Source of the DNA: Pseudogymnoascus destructans
Lineage: Eukaryota; Ascomycota; Leotiomycetes; Thelebolales; Thelebolaceae
Reading direction: 5' to 3'
NCBI RefSeq assembly: GCF_001641265.1
Contig: NW_020167535.1
Location: 620,001-684,000, forward strand
Length of the DNA stretch: 64,000 bases
Numbering within the stretch: the first letter of the stretch is position 1; each line of letters begins with the position of its first letter. Below the pieces are notes generated by a model that was not told where the DNA came from, ran no database searches, and worked only from the letters and a program-made list of their open reading frames with translations. The translations under genes were made by a program, and so were the position numbers. Below are positions 1 to 11,408 of this stretch, piece after piece.

Positions 1-1469
1 CGGCAGGAATGACCAGGTGGAAATTAGACCGCCGACGTTGCCAAACAGGACATTGGTGCCGATTGCGGCGCCTCTGGCTGTGTCGGAGACGACGTTAGCA
101 GCGACTTGGGCGTTGCAGAGGGCGCCGAAGGAGTAGGCGCCGCTAGCGATGAGGAAGGTTGCGCCGTATCTGACCATGGGTTCTTTGCTCGCGAGGAACA
201 TGATGTAGCCGATCATCATGAGAGGTGCAGAGATGATGAGGAAGTGGTTTCTACGGTCGAACATCGAGCTTAAAAATGGCAATAGAAGTGTGAAGAAGCC
301 GCCGACAACGTAAGGGGGAACGGTGTGAAGTTGCTGAGATACAATTGATTCTTTAGGGTAGATGGTTTTAACGATGGTAGGCGCGAAGAAGGCGAGGCCC
401 TGAACGGTGATGTTATTGAGGAGGAAGATGAACGAAGTGGCGAGGGTGACGGGACAGAAGATGCCTCGCATGGTTTTGGTGTTATCGATGGCGTCTAAAA
501 CTTCGGTTGTAGCGACTCGCTCTGACTTAACGCGGGCGATGGCAAGATCTTTCTCAGCCTGGGTTAACCATCTCGCAGTCTCGGGGCGATCAGTCAAAGT
601 AACGAAAGCGAGGACTGAAAGGCCACAAGTGATGATGCCTTCAATAGCAAAGATCATCTGCCATGAATGCAGACCACCAAAGCCATCAAGTCTCAGAATG
701 GCAGAGGCTAGGAGACCGCCAAAGGCACCTGCGAGGGGAGCCATGACGATATAGAGGGCTAAGCGGAAAGCCAACTCGCTTCTTCGGTACCATCTGGACA
801 GGTAATAAGCAATGCCAGGCATCAAACCGGCCTCAAAAGCCCCGAGTAGGAAACGGACGCCACATGCAGCATGGGTGTTGGTGACGAAAGCGGTGCAGAT
901 GGTACATATTCCAAAGCCGAGCGAGATAGCGGGGATGAACCATCCAGGACCAACCCATTTACAGGCCATGGTGCAAGGGATCTCAAAGACGATGTAGGAA
1001 ATGTAGAAGACAGAGAGGACAATATTATAATCGTATTTTACGAGTTTAAGGTCTTTCTCGAATCCCGCAAGCCTTGCATTGCCTATGATGATGAGTAAGA
1101 AAATGGGCAGAGACCACCTTAAGGCAGTACCATACCGATATTTGCACGATCTATGAAACAGAACAGATAGAGGAGAGCAACGGTCGGGACGATGTACAGA
1201 TCAATCTTCAAGCGAAGTCTTCGCTCAGCAGCTGGGTCGAACTGCACCAGCGACTGGCCATGTCTTTACAGGCGGTGAGATTTTGATCTAGACAGGTGGC
1301 AAGGAGGAATGGGTGCTTACCTGTCAGTTGCTGTTTGGCCTCGCTCGGCGGCATTACGGAAGGCCTCTCCGTCCCCAAAGAGAGGGATGTCCTTAGCCGA
1401 GACTTCTGGAGATTCCTCTATATGCTTGCCCAGCTGCTTTTCTTCGACGTCGTGGGCAGTAACGGCCAT
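1..1469 (-). CDS. MFS organic-anion transporter (allantoate/nicotinate permease family), C-terminus cut by window edge
   Basis: A proton-coupled plasma-membrane importer of the fungal anion:cation symporter (Dal5/Tna1) type. ATG at 1469; exons 1321-1469, 1136-1263 and from 1082 down to the window edge, with splice junctions that keep frame. The N-terminus is a hydrophilic cytosolic segment ending in the family signature GQSLVQFDPAAERR; helix 1 follows with VPTVALLYLFCFIDRANIGN. Helices 2-6, the central cytosolic loop (RPETARWLTQAEKDLA) and helices 7-11 are readable down to base 1. No stop or frameshift is seen. The substrate (allantoate, nicotinate, vitamin or another small carboxylate) cannot be read from sequence. 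A truncated relative lies at 3337-3642 on the other strand. Family is secure, substrate unknown. Confidence 0.9.
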
Positions 1470-1980
1470 CTTCGTCGTCGCTTTTTAGGTGTTACAGGTG
1501 AAGGTGTAACAGGGAAGCTGCGAGGGAACTTTGAGGTTGAAGAGGGGAATCCTTGGGGGGGAGGGCATGGAGCCGGAATCACGACATAGATATAGATGAA
1601 TGATAGTCCGACAAATCTTTCGGGATGTGTACCGAGAGGTCTAGATCTGTTAAGCATTTATGTGGAGAAGGAGTAGAGCTGTCTGGAGAGTAGTGCAGGG
1701 CACTAGGGACCGCGGCCAAGGAGCGCGGAAGCAGGGAAGGTTTGACAGCCAATCCGTCACCTAGTAATTGGAATGCTAAGCCACGTGAAAGTTTGATTGT
1801 TTGTTGCCCCTTGCCCCTTGCCTATTGTTACGAGTTGTTGTATGCACAGTACTATAATATTGACCTCGGGATGAAGAGAATGACGCTGCTGGTAATAATG
1901 AGTAAGTCATCTTTCATTTAAAATAAAATATATCCATCCTGAATAGCTAATGTCAAATTTAACCGTCCGACTCTCCCACA
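1470..1980. other. intergenic, promoter side of the MFS gene
   Basis: No coding region supported. A CACGTG core occurs near 1791. The stretch from about 1840 to 1960 is AT-rich. This must contain the upstream region of the MFS gene starting at 1469. Confidence 0.5.
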
Positions 1981-2351
1981 CTAAGTTACCTCCAGCGGCC
2001 GAGGGGGATGAGGAGCTTTCCATCCGAGGATAAACAGCCCCACCACAACAAACAAGTTGACGACGGCGTTTGGGTAGCCCTCAACGTCTAGTATGAAAAT
2101 GTACGCTGTGCCGGCTGGGAGAAGGTAGTGCTCCACAGTCCTAGGTGACGGCCTAAACCGCCAGAAGTGGCTTCATCGAAGTTCAGCTCTCCCGGGTGGA
2201 GAATAGCATCTGCTTCAGGGGCCTCATCGGACGTCGTCTCGCCATATTTTTGCTGCTCATCACTAGAGATTGGAGTTACATCCGCTGACGGTGTCACCGA
2301 GGTGTTCCGATGTGAGAAGATATTGTGAAAGGGGGCCGTTAGCTTAGACAT
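1981..2351 (-). pseudogene. relic of a methionine-permease-like (MUP1/LAT family) amino-acid transporter, internal deletion
   Basis: From ATG at 2351 the reading frame gives a hydrophilic N-terminus ending in SGGLGRHLGLWSTTF, the conserved entry to helix 1 of fungal Mup1-type high-affinity methionine permeases. The next recognisable sequence, in another frame, is LPAGTAYIFILDVEGYPNAV followed by a hydrophobic helix and a WKAPHPPRP tail, which is how these proteins look near helices 11-12. Everything between (about ten helices, well over 1 kb) is missing, and the two remnants are out of frame. The product cannot be a transporter. Family assignment comes from recalled motifs; an alternative is another LAT/APC subfamily. 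Confidence 0.7.
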
Positions 2352-3336
2352 GTTGTCCACAAGCACATGATCTACTGCTCTGGGAAGGTGATATGCGTCT
2401 CTGGGTAATGGCGGAAAGGGAGGCTATACGGATCTGCACCGCAAAGTGTATCCTCATTTTGGGGACTTGGGGCCGCTTATGTAGCCAGCACTCATTGATC
2501 CGAGTATGCTGGTGTCCATGACGCCTTTTTAAGCCGTTGCGTCGCAACCGGTGGTGATACAGCACCAATATGCATACGTGACATCATGTCGTGCTATATA
2601 ATAACTCAGACCCTCCACACGTCAGTGATCAAAATAGGTATCCCATCTCATTTGATCCCATCTAATCTTCTGTATGTTCAGCCCAAGGCGTGCAATAAGG
2701 CAGAACAACTTCCTAATACGAGGGAGGAAAGAGCCATCACCCTTGGCGATAACGAGGGCCCTCCTTCGCTCCTCCCCTAATCCTATACTCAGATCCTACC
2801 ATGTAGGTTTTTTTTAGATCTTCCACTAATGCGTCTTGACGGAGCTCAAAAGCAACTACGACGCATTAAAAATGCGTTGATTAGGTAATGGTTGATATCC
2901 TCTGAGATAAAAATGATATCGTTATCAGGCATTAAAGGGGATAAACTGATATCCGAAACTCCGTTCAACTACTGTTGTGCATAGTGATTTAACACCTTCA
3001 TTTTGATAATAGTTGCTGTAAATACTACTATTTTACACAGGGATTCAACGCCTTCATTCTAATAATAGTTGCTGTAAATACTACTATTGTTATTAGAACG
3101 CCATGGTAAAAAGCCCATCCCATCCTCACCAGAAAGCCATACAGCTCTTATAAAGGCCATCCCTCCGTCCACACTGTGAACTCCTCCTACGTTGATATTC
3201 AGAGACCCAGGATACCCCCTCCTTTAAAACTCATCTTCCTCCATCCCCTCCTCCCATTCCTCATCCGCATCTTCCCCCAGCTCCTCCAACAACACATTAC
3301 CAATCCCACTCTCCCTACCACCCCTGCTCCTGCGCT
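2352..3336. other. intergenic, no gene supported
   Basis: AT-rich stretch between two transporter relics. It contains a small inverted repeat (ACGCATT-aaa-AATGCGT near 2868) and the 56-bp tandem repeat listed separately. Short open frames have no recognisable domain. Confidence 0.5.
2991..3088. repeat. 56-bp-period tandem repeat, two copies
   Basis: Two near-identical 42-bp cores (2991-3032 and 3047-3088) sharing CCTTCATT..ATAATAGTTGC and TGTAAATACTACTATT, with start-to-start spacing of 56 bp. A few substitutions separate the copies. Function unknown. Confidence 0.8.
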
Positions 3337-3642
3337 ATGCTCTCCGTATCCCCTCCGTCCTCCCCTTCTTTAACCACCACACTTGACGCGATCTTCAACT
3401 GTTGTTCGTATACCATGATTGTCTCCGGCATGATCTGGTTTGGAGCATGCATCGGCAATATTGCCTCGCCATTTTTCTATCGAACAGAGCAAGCCCCAAA
3501 GTACCCCCTAGGCATCGGTTCGTTTCTTGTTGCCAACATCGTCGAGCTTATCCTCTTCTTCGTCTTTCGTTACGCTTTTAAGCGCGAAAACAGACCCAAA
3601 GAGAGGCAATGTGCAGAGTTTGTAAGGCGGCCCATCATGTGA
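3337..3642 (+). pseudogene. C-terminal fragment of an allantoate-permease-type MFS transporter
   Basis: From about 3410 the frame reads MIWFGACIGNIASPFFYRTE, then QAPKYPLGIGS, a hydrophobic helix and FRYAFKRENRPKERQ. This is the standard helix 11-12 end of Dal5-type transporters (family pattern GxxIGNIxGPxxY...AP.Y..G). The first ten helices are absent upstream, where nothing similar is seen in any frame. A relic rather than a gene; together with the nearby intact MFS gene it suggests gene loss or recombination in this cluster. Confidence 0.75.
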
Positions 3643-4427
3643 GGCCGCCCTGAACTCAGGGGCTGCCTGACAGTGGAGCCACTAGGGCTCGGTAAACTAG
3701 GGCATGTAGGAACGTAGGATATAAGGAGCTGGAAGCCTCAGAAGGAGGCCTCCAGCCGCCGATAGTCGATGTACTTACGTAGACCTATTGTCCTTACGAA
3801 TACGATACCCCTTTCCTGCCTCCTGACCTGGTTCCCTGGACTCCTGTGAGACCTTGGGCTTACGCGTTACAGAGTTGAGGGCAAGCGGGGGGATGGAGGA
3901 AAGCACTATTAACGATACGGCCTTTACTGACATGACAGATAAGCAGAACCTAAACTTTGAATATGTTTACTGAACACGGTCGGTAGATTACGTTTAATAA
4001 GGCCACGCAAGATGTTAAGGGAAAACTTATTCTAAAATAACATGTCCCGTGCCATAATACTTACGATTGTGTAGTGTGCTGATATTTATTTGCTTCTGTT
4101 CAGTCTGTCTACTAGCTAGCCTGGTACTAATATCTTCAATGCAACTGACCCCTAAATATCAGAGACTGCATAATAATTGTATTAATCGTAGTGACTGGCG
4201 GAGTAGGTGCACGCCTGAAAGTCTGAGGATGGGCTCATGCATAATAGCGACCTTAGGCAAAGAATCCCTTGTGGATTATTGTGCCCTCCAACGGATGTTT
4301 CCAAGTATATGAAAGAATACATGGAGGGCAGTTGGTAGTGGTAAATATTCTATACTTGATGGGTGCAGCCTGTAGTGCAATATGTTTTCTTTAAAATATA
4401 CTACTAAAAGCTAAATTTTATGGTTTT
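3643..4427. other. intergenic, no gene supported
   Basis: About 785 bp, AT-rich, with no convincing coding frame, RNA gene or long repeat. Confidence 0.5.
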
Positions 4428-5934
4428 TCATTCGTCATCATCCATATCAGTGTCACTATCACCACTATAATCTGACATGGACTCTGGTAAATCTGTTAGT
4501 ATTACGTTTCGAAGGCTTGATGCGAAACGGGCATAACATACCATCGTCACTAAGACTATCAGCATCTGGCGAAGTCACAACCACATCCGACATGAGATTA
4601 TTCACAAAATGCACCATGTCGCTGTGTATAGAGCACACCCTTGTAACGTCGGGTTCCCCAGATTGGCCAGCCGGAAGCTTGAACCCCATCCGCTGGTGTC
4701 GAGTCTCAACCATTTCACCGATACAGCCAACAGAGAGATAGTCTAGGCCTGGGAGCTTTGCAAATAACTTGGGCCACGCGCTGACTCTCTTCCCACCTCG
4801 TCGGTGCTGATCCTCAGGCTTGAGGTCTACCTTCCAGAGACTGAGCGAGCGCAGGCTTGGCTTGAACTTATGGATGATAGCAAGCAGAACACGCGGGGAT
4901 ATGGCAAGCATTCCAAAATCCAGCCTTCGGAGCTGGGATAATGCAACTGCGTCTGGTGACTTGGGTAGCGGAGCTCCTGGGGACGAATTCACGGGGGCGG
5001 TTTGGACCACGGGACGGCCTAGCCAGACCATGAATCGTTCGGGTTCGGAATGAAGCGCAGACAGAAAATTGAGGCGGAGATGCGTGAGATTGGGGGTGTG
5101 GCAGAGATAGCGCCTGAGGGGGAAATCGGGATGATCCACGCCTGGGTCATCGTTGGTCCCGTTGTCGGCCTCGGGCAACGTAGGGTCAATAGTCAAGAGA
5201 AGCGTCTTCAGGCTGGATAAGACAGGTGTGACCGAAGGTTCAAAGAATTTGCGTATCTCGAAGGCATCATAAGGGAGCCCCAAGGCCGCTTTCCTCAATA
5301 AAACCTCGAAGGCTTCCGGCTTGGCGCCTGATTGGCCCAGCGCGTACAGAATCGAAGAGAGAGTCCGACTGGCAAAGCGAGTATCTTCTTTTGTTGCGTA
5401 CAAGCCACGACTATCGAGCAAGCGAATTCCTGTTTCTTGGAAGATAGTAGTAGCGCCGTAACTGTGCCATTGGCCATTATCGCGGACGCGCCCTCCCGAG
5501 CTATAGTCCCTCAACGCTACTGTTTGGAGATTAGGCAGATTCTGGAAGGCTTGGCAGAGCATGTCCCGGTCTTGTCCTGTACTCAACAGCGCTTGCTCAT
5601 CGGCGAGTCCGGCGTCGTATCGATTTGCGCGTGCAGTTTGGCTGCGAATAGGCGGAAAGTGGCAGTCTTTGAAGTTATCCAGGCCGATAATAACGTGCCC
5701 GAGGAACTGTGACAGTCTCTGGTGGTTGGATATGTCGATCAAAACCTGTAGGCTTGTCTCGGAAAGCATAAACTGTCTCTTGCTGAAGAATTCCCTGCCA
5801 AACGTCTCGAAGAGCGACGCTTCAGCGTACTTGCAGGTAAGGCGCAGTGAACCAAGATCGGGAGTGGAGAGATAAGATGATACCTCCAGGAAGACCTCGA
5901 GGGGCATTTGTCGGACGAGGGATGGAGAATCCAT
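4428..5934 (-). CDS. F-box protein
   Basis: Predicted substrate-recognition subunit of an SCF (Skp1-Cullin-F-box) ubiquitin ligase. Start chosen at ATG 5934 (MDSPSLVRQM) because the F-box (MPLEVFLEVSSYLSTPDLGS, residues about 10-50) follows directly; the 64 codons open upstream look like leader sequence. The rest is a long, weakly leucine-patterned region typical of fungal F-box proteins, without a clear WD or canonical LRR domain. One intron near the 3' end (4484-4541; GTATGT donor, TACTAAC branch site, CAG acceptor) joins exons 4542-5934 and 4428-4483. It adds an acidic tail (SMSDYSGDSDTDMDDDE) that the unspliced frame lacks. Predicted 482 aa. Substrate unknown. Confidence 0.8.
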
Positions 5935-6403
5935 AGCCACTGTGATTAACAGTAGGATGGTTACTGTGATCAGCAGCAGCAGTGGATGATGGGTGGTTTT
6001 AAAGAGGCCATGACAATAAATGATGGTGCTTGAACTACACTGGTGTTGGCAGGCAGGGCCCGTGCGGCAAACGTCATTATAAGAGTTTATAACAATTCCC
6101 AAATGACAATAAAGTCTGTCAACCACAATAAGCGTCGCTTTAGCTACAGACTATAAGAGAGTAACGACGCCGCTACAGGGTTGTATAATAGATACAGCCA
6201 CTATACGCGAACAGAGTGAAGACAATATCTAGAATTAGCTTAGAGCAAGGTTCAGAGCAGAGCAAGATAGCTATTTTCAAGCGACAGATAGCTTAAATAA
6301 CTGGCGTGTCAACCCCCCCGGGACTCCCGTTCAAGAATATATCCAGTCAATAGTAACCCCTCAGACTCCCGCTCAAGCATACATCCAGCCAATATTCTCG
6401 CCC
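5935..6403. other. intergenic, no gene supported
   Basis: Gap between the F-box start and the PARP stop. Includes two partial copies of a short motif (ACTCCCG.TCAAG.ATA..TCCAG.CAATA near 6323 and 6365). No coding frame supported. Confidence 0.45.
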
Positions 6404-8631
6404 TCACATCTTGATTTGGAACAGATATCGAAGTCGAACCTGAGCGACATCATAGCAGATATACTCGTTGTACATCAGGTACGCATCTTTAACATCAGTA
6501 GCTCCCGGTGCAATCGTCGTATCAGGCTGGGAAGAGCTACGGGTTAGTTCAAGGGAAACAAAAAGCGACGGAGAAAGGAAAAGTTTGAAATACCATGAGA
6601 ACTCCATCTAAAGACGGATTAACACAATTAGCATCCTTCCACGCCTTGGGCCCAGTCGAGCCTTGGCCCCATGTGGATAGCAAGCCCTTGCTCGTAGCAT
6701 CCTCGCTGGCGCTGTACGAGGCATCAGTCAATGCTTGCATGGGTTTTCCCAATTCCGCCTCGCACAGCAGAAGGAGCGCGTGGCCGTTGGAAATGTACGG
6801 GCAGCAGTAGTTGGCTGACTTGGAGGACATGTCGGCCAGGTAGATTCCCTTTCCGAACATGTAGCCCGATACCGGTGCTTCTGGGGGAGCGATGCGTAGC
6901 CCCTGGCTGAGAATTCCAGCAAAGTTTGTACAGCGGGATCCATGCCACAGGAGACGTCGATCACCAGCTGTGCTTGCAAAGTCGCCTTTTTCGAACCGCT
7001 CTTTTTCTCCCTCGCGTTCAATCCTGAAAATCTGCTCCACCTTACAGTTGAGATTGTGGGTTGCGCCTCGAGTGCAGAGTAGGTAATTCTTCAACTCTAC
7101 AAATTCGCTGCTTTTGGGGCCCAGAGGTGTCATCTCTTGTATTCCTAGGCCCTGAAACTGCCTGTCCAAAAGATTGATTTGCTCGGCATCCCGGTCCTTT
7201 GGCTTCATGATGAGAGCCGCATCCCTCATATCCCCAAGGCTCTCCAGAAGCTCTATCTCTTTCTTGAGTAATTCTGTAGATCGAATGATGGGTGGTCGAT
7301 TACGACCAAACGCGTGGGGGATGACAGTATAGTAAAGATTCGAAAAATGCTCAGTGGCGTCACTGTAATTCATGTCATAGCTGGCGGCCAATGTTGGGTC
7401 ATCTAAAAGAGCAGCGAGGTCCTTGAGTGTTTGAAAACCACGAGTAATTGTGGCCTTGCTAAGTTTTCCAAGGGGAAGCTTGTTCGCATCGTAGTTAAGA
7501 TCACTCATCGTAGCGTCAAAGTATTGTTGATTGAAAATCAGCTCCATTAATTGCTGCGTTGCAGGGGGAAGTGTTGACTCCGGGATCGCCAATTCATCCG
7601 TGGGTTCGTTTTTGACTCCGTTCGCTTTGGCATCATCATCGGAATCATCGGAATCAGAGCTGTAGTTACGTTCGATAAAAGCATATTTGCCCGGTTTGGG
7701 ATCTTTTCTTCGGTCAGCCCACGCAAGGCCGGATTTATCTTTGAACTTCTTCTCGAAATGACGGATAGCATCTGCTAGAGTCCCATTACCAAGATATGCG
7801 CTCTGGCCATGTTCGCCAACCCGGCCCCACCTCGTCCACGTCTTGAAATCTCCACCGTAGCGATTTCGTTGAACCTGCGGCAAGTCAGCAAACATTCGAA
7901 AAATACCTAGGAGTGGCACAGACCTGGACGCGATAGAACTTGTTGTTGTTGGCAGTTGCATTGGCTTGATTCAAGGAGGTATCATAAATGATACCGTCGT
8001 CGTGAATGTAGACATCGTAGCTGAGATTACAGCCTTCGTCAAGCGGAATCTTGACATCGAGTGACTTTGCAACCTGACTATCTGTGATCCGGCCGCTTTT
8101 GGCTTCGGTCTCAGACTTGACTTCACTCTTCAGTTTAGTTTGGGTCTTGACTTTGACATCAGCCTTGCCTGCCGTCTTAGCCTTGACATCGACCTTGCCT
8201 ACGGTCTTGGGATCATTGAAACTCTTCTTCTTTTTTGTCGGAGGCTTCACATTCTCGTCAGCAGAGATGTCTGGTGAGGGTTCCCGCTTTAGAAGGCCGT
8301 TGGACTGCGAGAGGACATCGACAATCAATGACGTGAACAGATAATTTTTCTCGGGCACTTTGGAGTTGCTCGCAACGCATTCCTTGACCCAATCATAGCT
8401 AATGATTTGTACGTTTTTCTCTAGAGCAGCTTTCACTTTCACAGAGGGTTTGTCGTAGTCACGTTGGATTGTAACGAGATGGCTGGTGCTGTCGGCGATC
8501 GATCCGGCAAGATCTGCACCAAGGCCGGCCAGTTGAACTTGAATCACACCATGAGATCCAGCTGAAAAGGTGCCACTCAATGCGATATTGCAGCCAATTA
8601 GTGGCAGTGGTTGTGCCTTCTTCTTAGGCAT
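6404..8631 (-). CDS. poly(ADP-ribose) polymerase, BRCT-WGR-PARP architecture
   Basis: Nuclear enzyme that transfers ADP-ribose from NAD+ to proteins in response to DNA damage. Exons 7924-8631, 6594-7874 and 6404-6526 give 703 aa; all splice phases agree. Domains in order: lysine-rich start (MPKKKAQ), BRCT (about residues 10-100), basic Lys/Ser-rich linker, WGR domain (about 237-330, with TRWGRVGEHGQ), helical regulatory domain (about 335-460) and catalytic domain. The H-Y-E triad is complete: His in LLWHGSR, Tyr in GKGIYLADMSSKSANY, and Glu684 in NEYICYD of the last exon, so polymerase activity is expected. Unlike animal PARP1 there are no N-terminal zinc fingers, which is the usual filamentous-fungal (PrpA-type) form. 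An E-box palindrome and a minisatellite lie upstream. Confidence 0.95.
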
Positions 8632-8696
8632 CTTGCACACTCACAGCACACACGGTATCGATTAGGGGGTTGGGAAACAGATAAAATGAACAATTG

Positions 8697-8787
8697 AGGA
8701 TTGGAATTGAGGATTGGAATTGAGGATTGGAACTGAGGATTGGAACTGAGGATTGGAACTGAAGATTAGAACTGAGGATTGGAATGA
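8697..8787. repeat. 13-bp minisatellite upstream of PARP
   Basis: Seven consecutive copies of AGGATTGGAATTG/AGGATTGGAACTG, 66-156 bp upstream of the PARP start codon. The first two copies carry ATT and the later ones ACT; the sixth has A substitutions. Each unit contains ATTGG, the reverse of a CCAAT core. Confidence 0.9.
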
Positions 8788-8953
8788 GGAATGGGGACGA
8801 AAGGTTGACCAAGAGAGAAGAAATTAGAGGAATTGGGAGGAGATGGGAATTGGCAAGTACTTGCTTGGTGCAACGGGGGATTTCGCGTGGTGCAGGCAGC
8901 AGCTCGCGCCTGCCTGCAATAAATGTGTGACCAAAGTCCGAACAGTGCGCGAG

Positions 8954-8963
8954 ATCACGTGAT
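8954..8963. promoter_or_regulatory. E-box palindrome ATCACGTGAT
   Basis: Perfect 10-bp palindrome around CACGTG, about 325 bp upstream of the PARP start. CACGTG is the recognition core of fungal bHLH/bZIP factors. Similar cores occur at 21614-21648 and in the solo LTR at 42011. Confidence 0.4.
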
Positions 8964-9282
8964 ATATATTCACATACTGTATTACGATTGCACCACCGTC
9001 ATTAGATGGTCTTATGAGTACTAGGTAGCTAATTATTCCGATACGATAGAATATGGGATAGCGTATAGTGTCACCCAGAAGCGTAAGGGTGGATTTTTGT
9101 TTGGGGAAACGCTGTGCAACAGTGCGTGCAATAAGTGTTCCTTTTGTTCTAGTCACAGTTGGCGCAAGCGTTCAAAAAGCTTTGGTGGGGTGAAATATTC
9201 AAGTTTTAAAGCTCGTCTTGTCGGTTTCTTCACTCTAGGTTGATGCTATAGGCCAGTTGGAATTGGGGAAGTTGTAGTTGAA

Positions 9283-11099
9283 TTACCCCTCGTCTACACT
9301 ACCTAACGCCCCTCCTTTCCATTCTCCGCCCCCTTTCATATATTCATCCCCATTTTCTCCCGGACACTTTTCCCTAGCATCAGAACTCTGCTTCTCACCA
9401 CCCTTTGCCTCCTCCGCCCACGGCGGATCCCCATCTTCGTCAAATACCGCCCACTCAAAGAACTTACACCCCTCCTTCCCCGGAACATACCCCGCATAAC
9501 ACATCCAAATATACTTCCCCCTATTCCCCGCCTGCCTCTGGACAACCCGCAGCACCGTCGGCACGCCACACCCACATTTGGGCGTGAAGCGCGGGTGCAA
9601 ATTCGGTTTGTAGTGGCGGTATGTGATGTTAATCCGCTTGTTCCCCGAGATTGGGTGCGGGGAGATGGTTCGCGCGGGAGCGATGCTGTGCTTCCAGTCC
9701 TCTTGCATGGAAGCGTGCATTACGAGAAGCGAGTTGTGTGGGAGGTGGATGGAAAGCTGGCCTTGGGCGTCTGCTTTGGCGTCGGCGCGCTTGCGAGCTG
9801 CGTCACTGTCGCCACTGTCGTCGTCTTCCATCGCGATGATCTTGCGAACACGAAATTCTCGCGCCACTCCGAGACTGAGACTCCCAATCACGGGGCGCGG
9901 GCCGAGGTAGGTGAGGTGGTCGGAGTGGTAGCCGACGCTCTCGCGGCGGCCGTCGTAGCAGTTCACGAAGGCGGTGTTGGGGGCCCAGGGGTGCGGGGAT
10001 TGGTGGTGCAGTTTTTGGCCGGTGGGGGAGGAGCGGATGCGCCGCGTGATTTCTTGGTTGACGGTTTCGCGGACCTTGTGGGAGGCGTCGCGCATACGGG
10101 GGAGGCTGCGGCGGACGTCCTGGAGGGCATTAGTGGGGTGTCGAGGGAGAGAAGGGAGGGGGATTGACTGAAGCTGAATGTGCGTAGGAGACGTAGGAGG
10201 CTAACCTCGACATTATTTCCATCGTAGACATATTGTGTCTTCTGCATTGCTGCCTCGCCCCAACTATCGACATAGAGGCAGAATGTATGCGGACTCGAGA
10301 CTACTTGGTCAAACAGCTGGAATGTGTTCGTCTTGTAGGTCGGCGACTCGTCTACTAATTCCTGGAGCAATGCATCTGCTTCTTCTGGGGGAAGGAAATT
10401 GTAGATTATAGAACATGGTGTGTGGGCTTCAATATCCTCGGGGGTGTAGAGGTGGACCGTTCTTCCTTTTTTCGTTAATTGTTTTATGGCAGCTCCGTCC
10501 TTCCCAGTCCTGATAATGGACGAGAGCGATGACTGGTAACTTGTTGCTGAAGCTGCTGGCCTCTTTTTCGGTGGAAGTTTCAGACACTCTAGTGAACGTT
10601 CAACAGAACCTTCAGAGGCAAGTAATGTCTCCAGCAGCGTTCCTTCGTCCTTATCAGGATGGAGGGATATTAAAATAGATAATTTATAATCAGTTGACTC
10701 CTCTTCATTAAAATCAGTTAAGCCCTGAAGGTCACATTTAGGATCCTGCGGATTCACTTCTAGCACCGCGGCAGAGACACTCCCAGCGGCAATAAATTCC
10801 ACTGCGGTCGGCATCGTGTGGGGGGATCCCACCGGGCCTGGCGCCGCGGCGAGACCAGGAGATGGAGCCACAGAGTTCCCGGCGAGAAAGGATGCTGGCG
10901 CCGCGGCGAGACCAGGAGGCGGAGCCACAGAGCTTCCCGCAAGAAAAGAAACTGGCGCGGCCGCGAAGCTGGCAGAGGATCCGGCAGAGACACCACCTGG
11001 GGAATGAGCAGATGCTGCCGTAAGGCTAGCAGAGTAGCTCGCGAGAGAGTCCTTTGAAACGGACGATCGTCGCCGTTTCCTAGATATAAACGTCTCCAT
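9283..11099 (-). CDS. AlkB-like Fe(II)/2-oxoglutarate dioxygenase with CUE and GRF zinc-finger domains
   Basis: Probable nucleic-acid demethylase of the ALKBH2/3 type. Exons 10206-11099 and 9283-10119 (phase-0 intron) give 576 aa. N-terminus: basic MKRRRSS-type stretch (near METFISRKRRR) and three imperfect copies of an Ala/Pro/Ser-rich unit (SFLAG.SVAP.PGLAAAP). Then a CUE-like ubiquitin-binding helix bundle (about residues 135-178, KLSILISLHPDKDEGT). The dioxygenase core follows, with HSD (His363, Asp365), a distal His in DWKHSIAP and the 2OG-binding KRINITYRHY segment. A C-terminal zf-GRF (CGCGVPTVLRVVQ, MCYAG, CKFFEWAVF) should bind single-stranded DNA. The gene is divergent from HAS1. 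Substrate (DNA or RNA lesion) is inferred from family only. Confidence 0.9.
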
Positions 11100-11408
11100 G
11101 GCTCCGAAATAGAGAGTTGATGGTTTGTGAGAAGGCAGACGCCCCTGGTGGTTGGAATACGAAACATACGCGTAGTCATGTGACCAACAATAAACTCTTT
11201 ATCATCTACTTCGGGCTTAGTGCGCGATACACTAGCGCCAGTATTTTAGATTTCGGATTTTGGATAAGCGGCCCATGAGACTTTTTCATATATTTTCCCC
11301 AACAGACGTCGAGGATAACGACGAAAGTCAACGTCCACATATCGCAACACAACAACATATAATACCAACTATACAACGACCTGTACGAATACATACATAA
11401 TCATAACC
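11100..11408. promoter_or_regulatory. divergent promoter between the AlkB-like gene and HAS1
   Basis: 309 bp separate two start codons on opposite strands, so both promoters must overlap here or lie in the genes. No clear TATA box; the HAS1 side is rich in AC. Confidence 0.5.

Larger units (their letters stand above)
8632..9282. other. intergenic, upstream region of the PARP gene
   Basis: No coding frame supported. Holds the 13-bp minisatellite at 8697-8787 and an ATCACGTGAT palindrome at 8954-8963. The AlkB-like gene ends at 9283 on the same strand. Confidence 0.5.
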
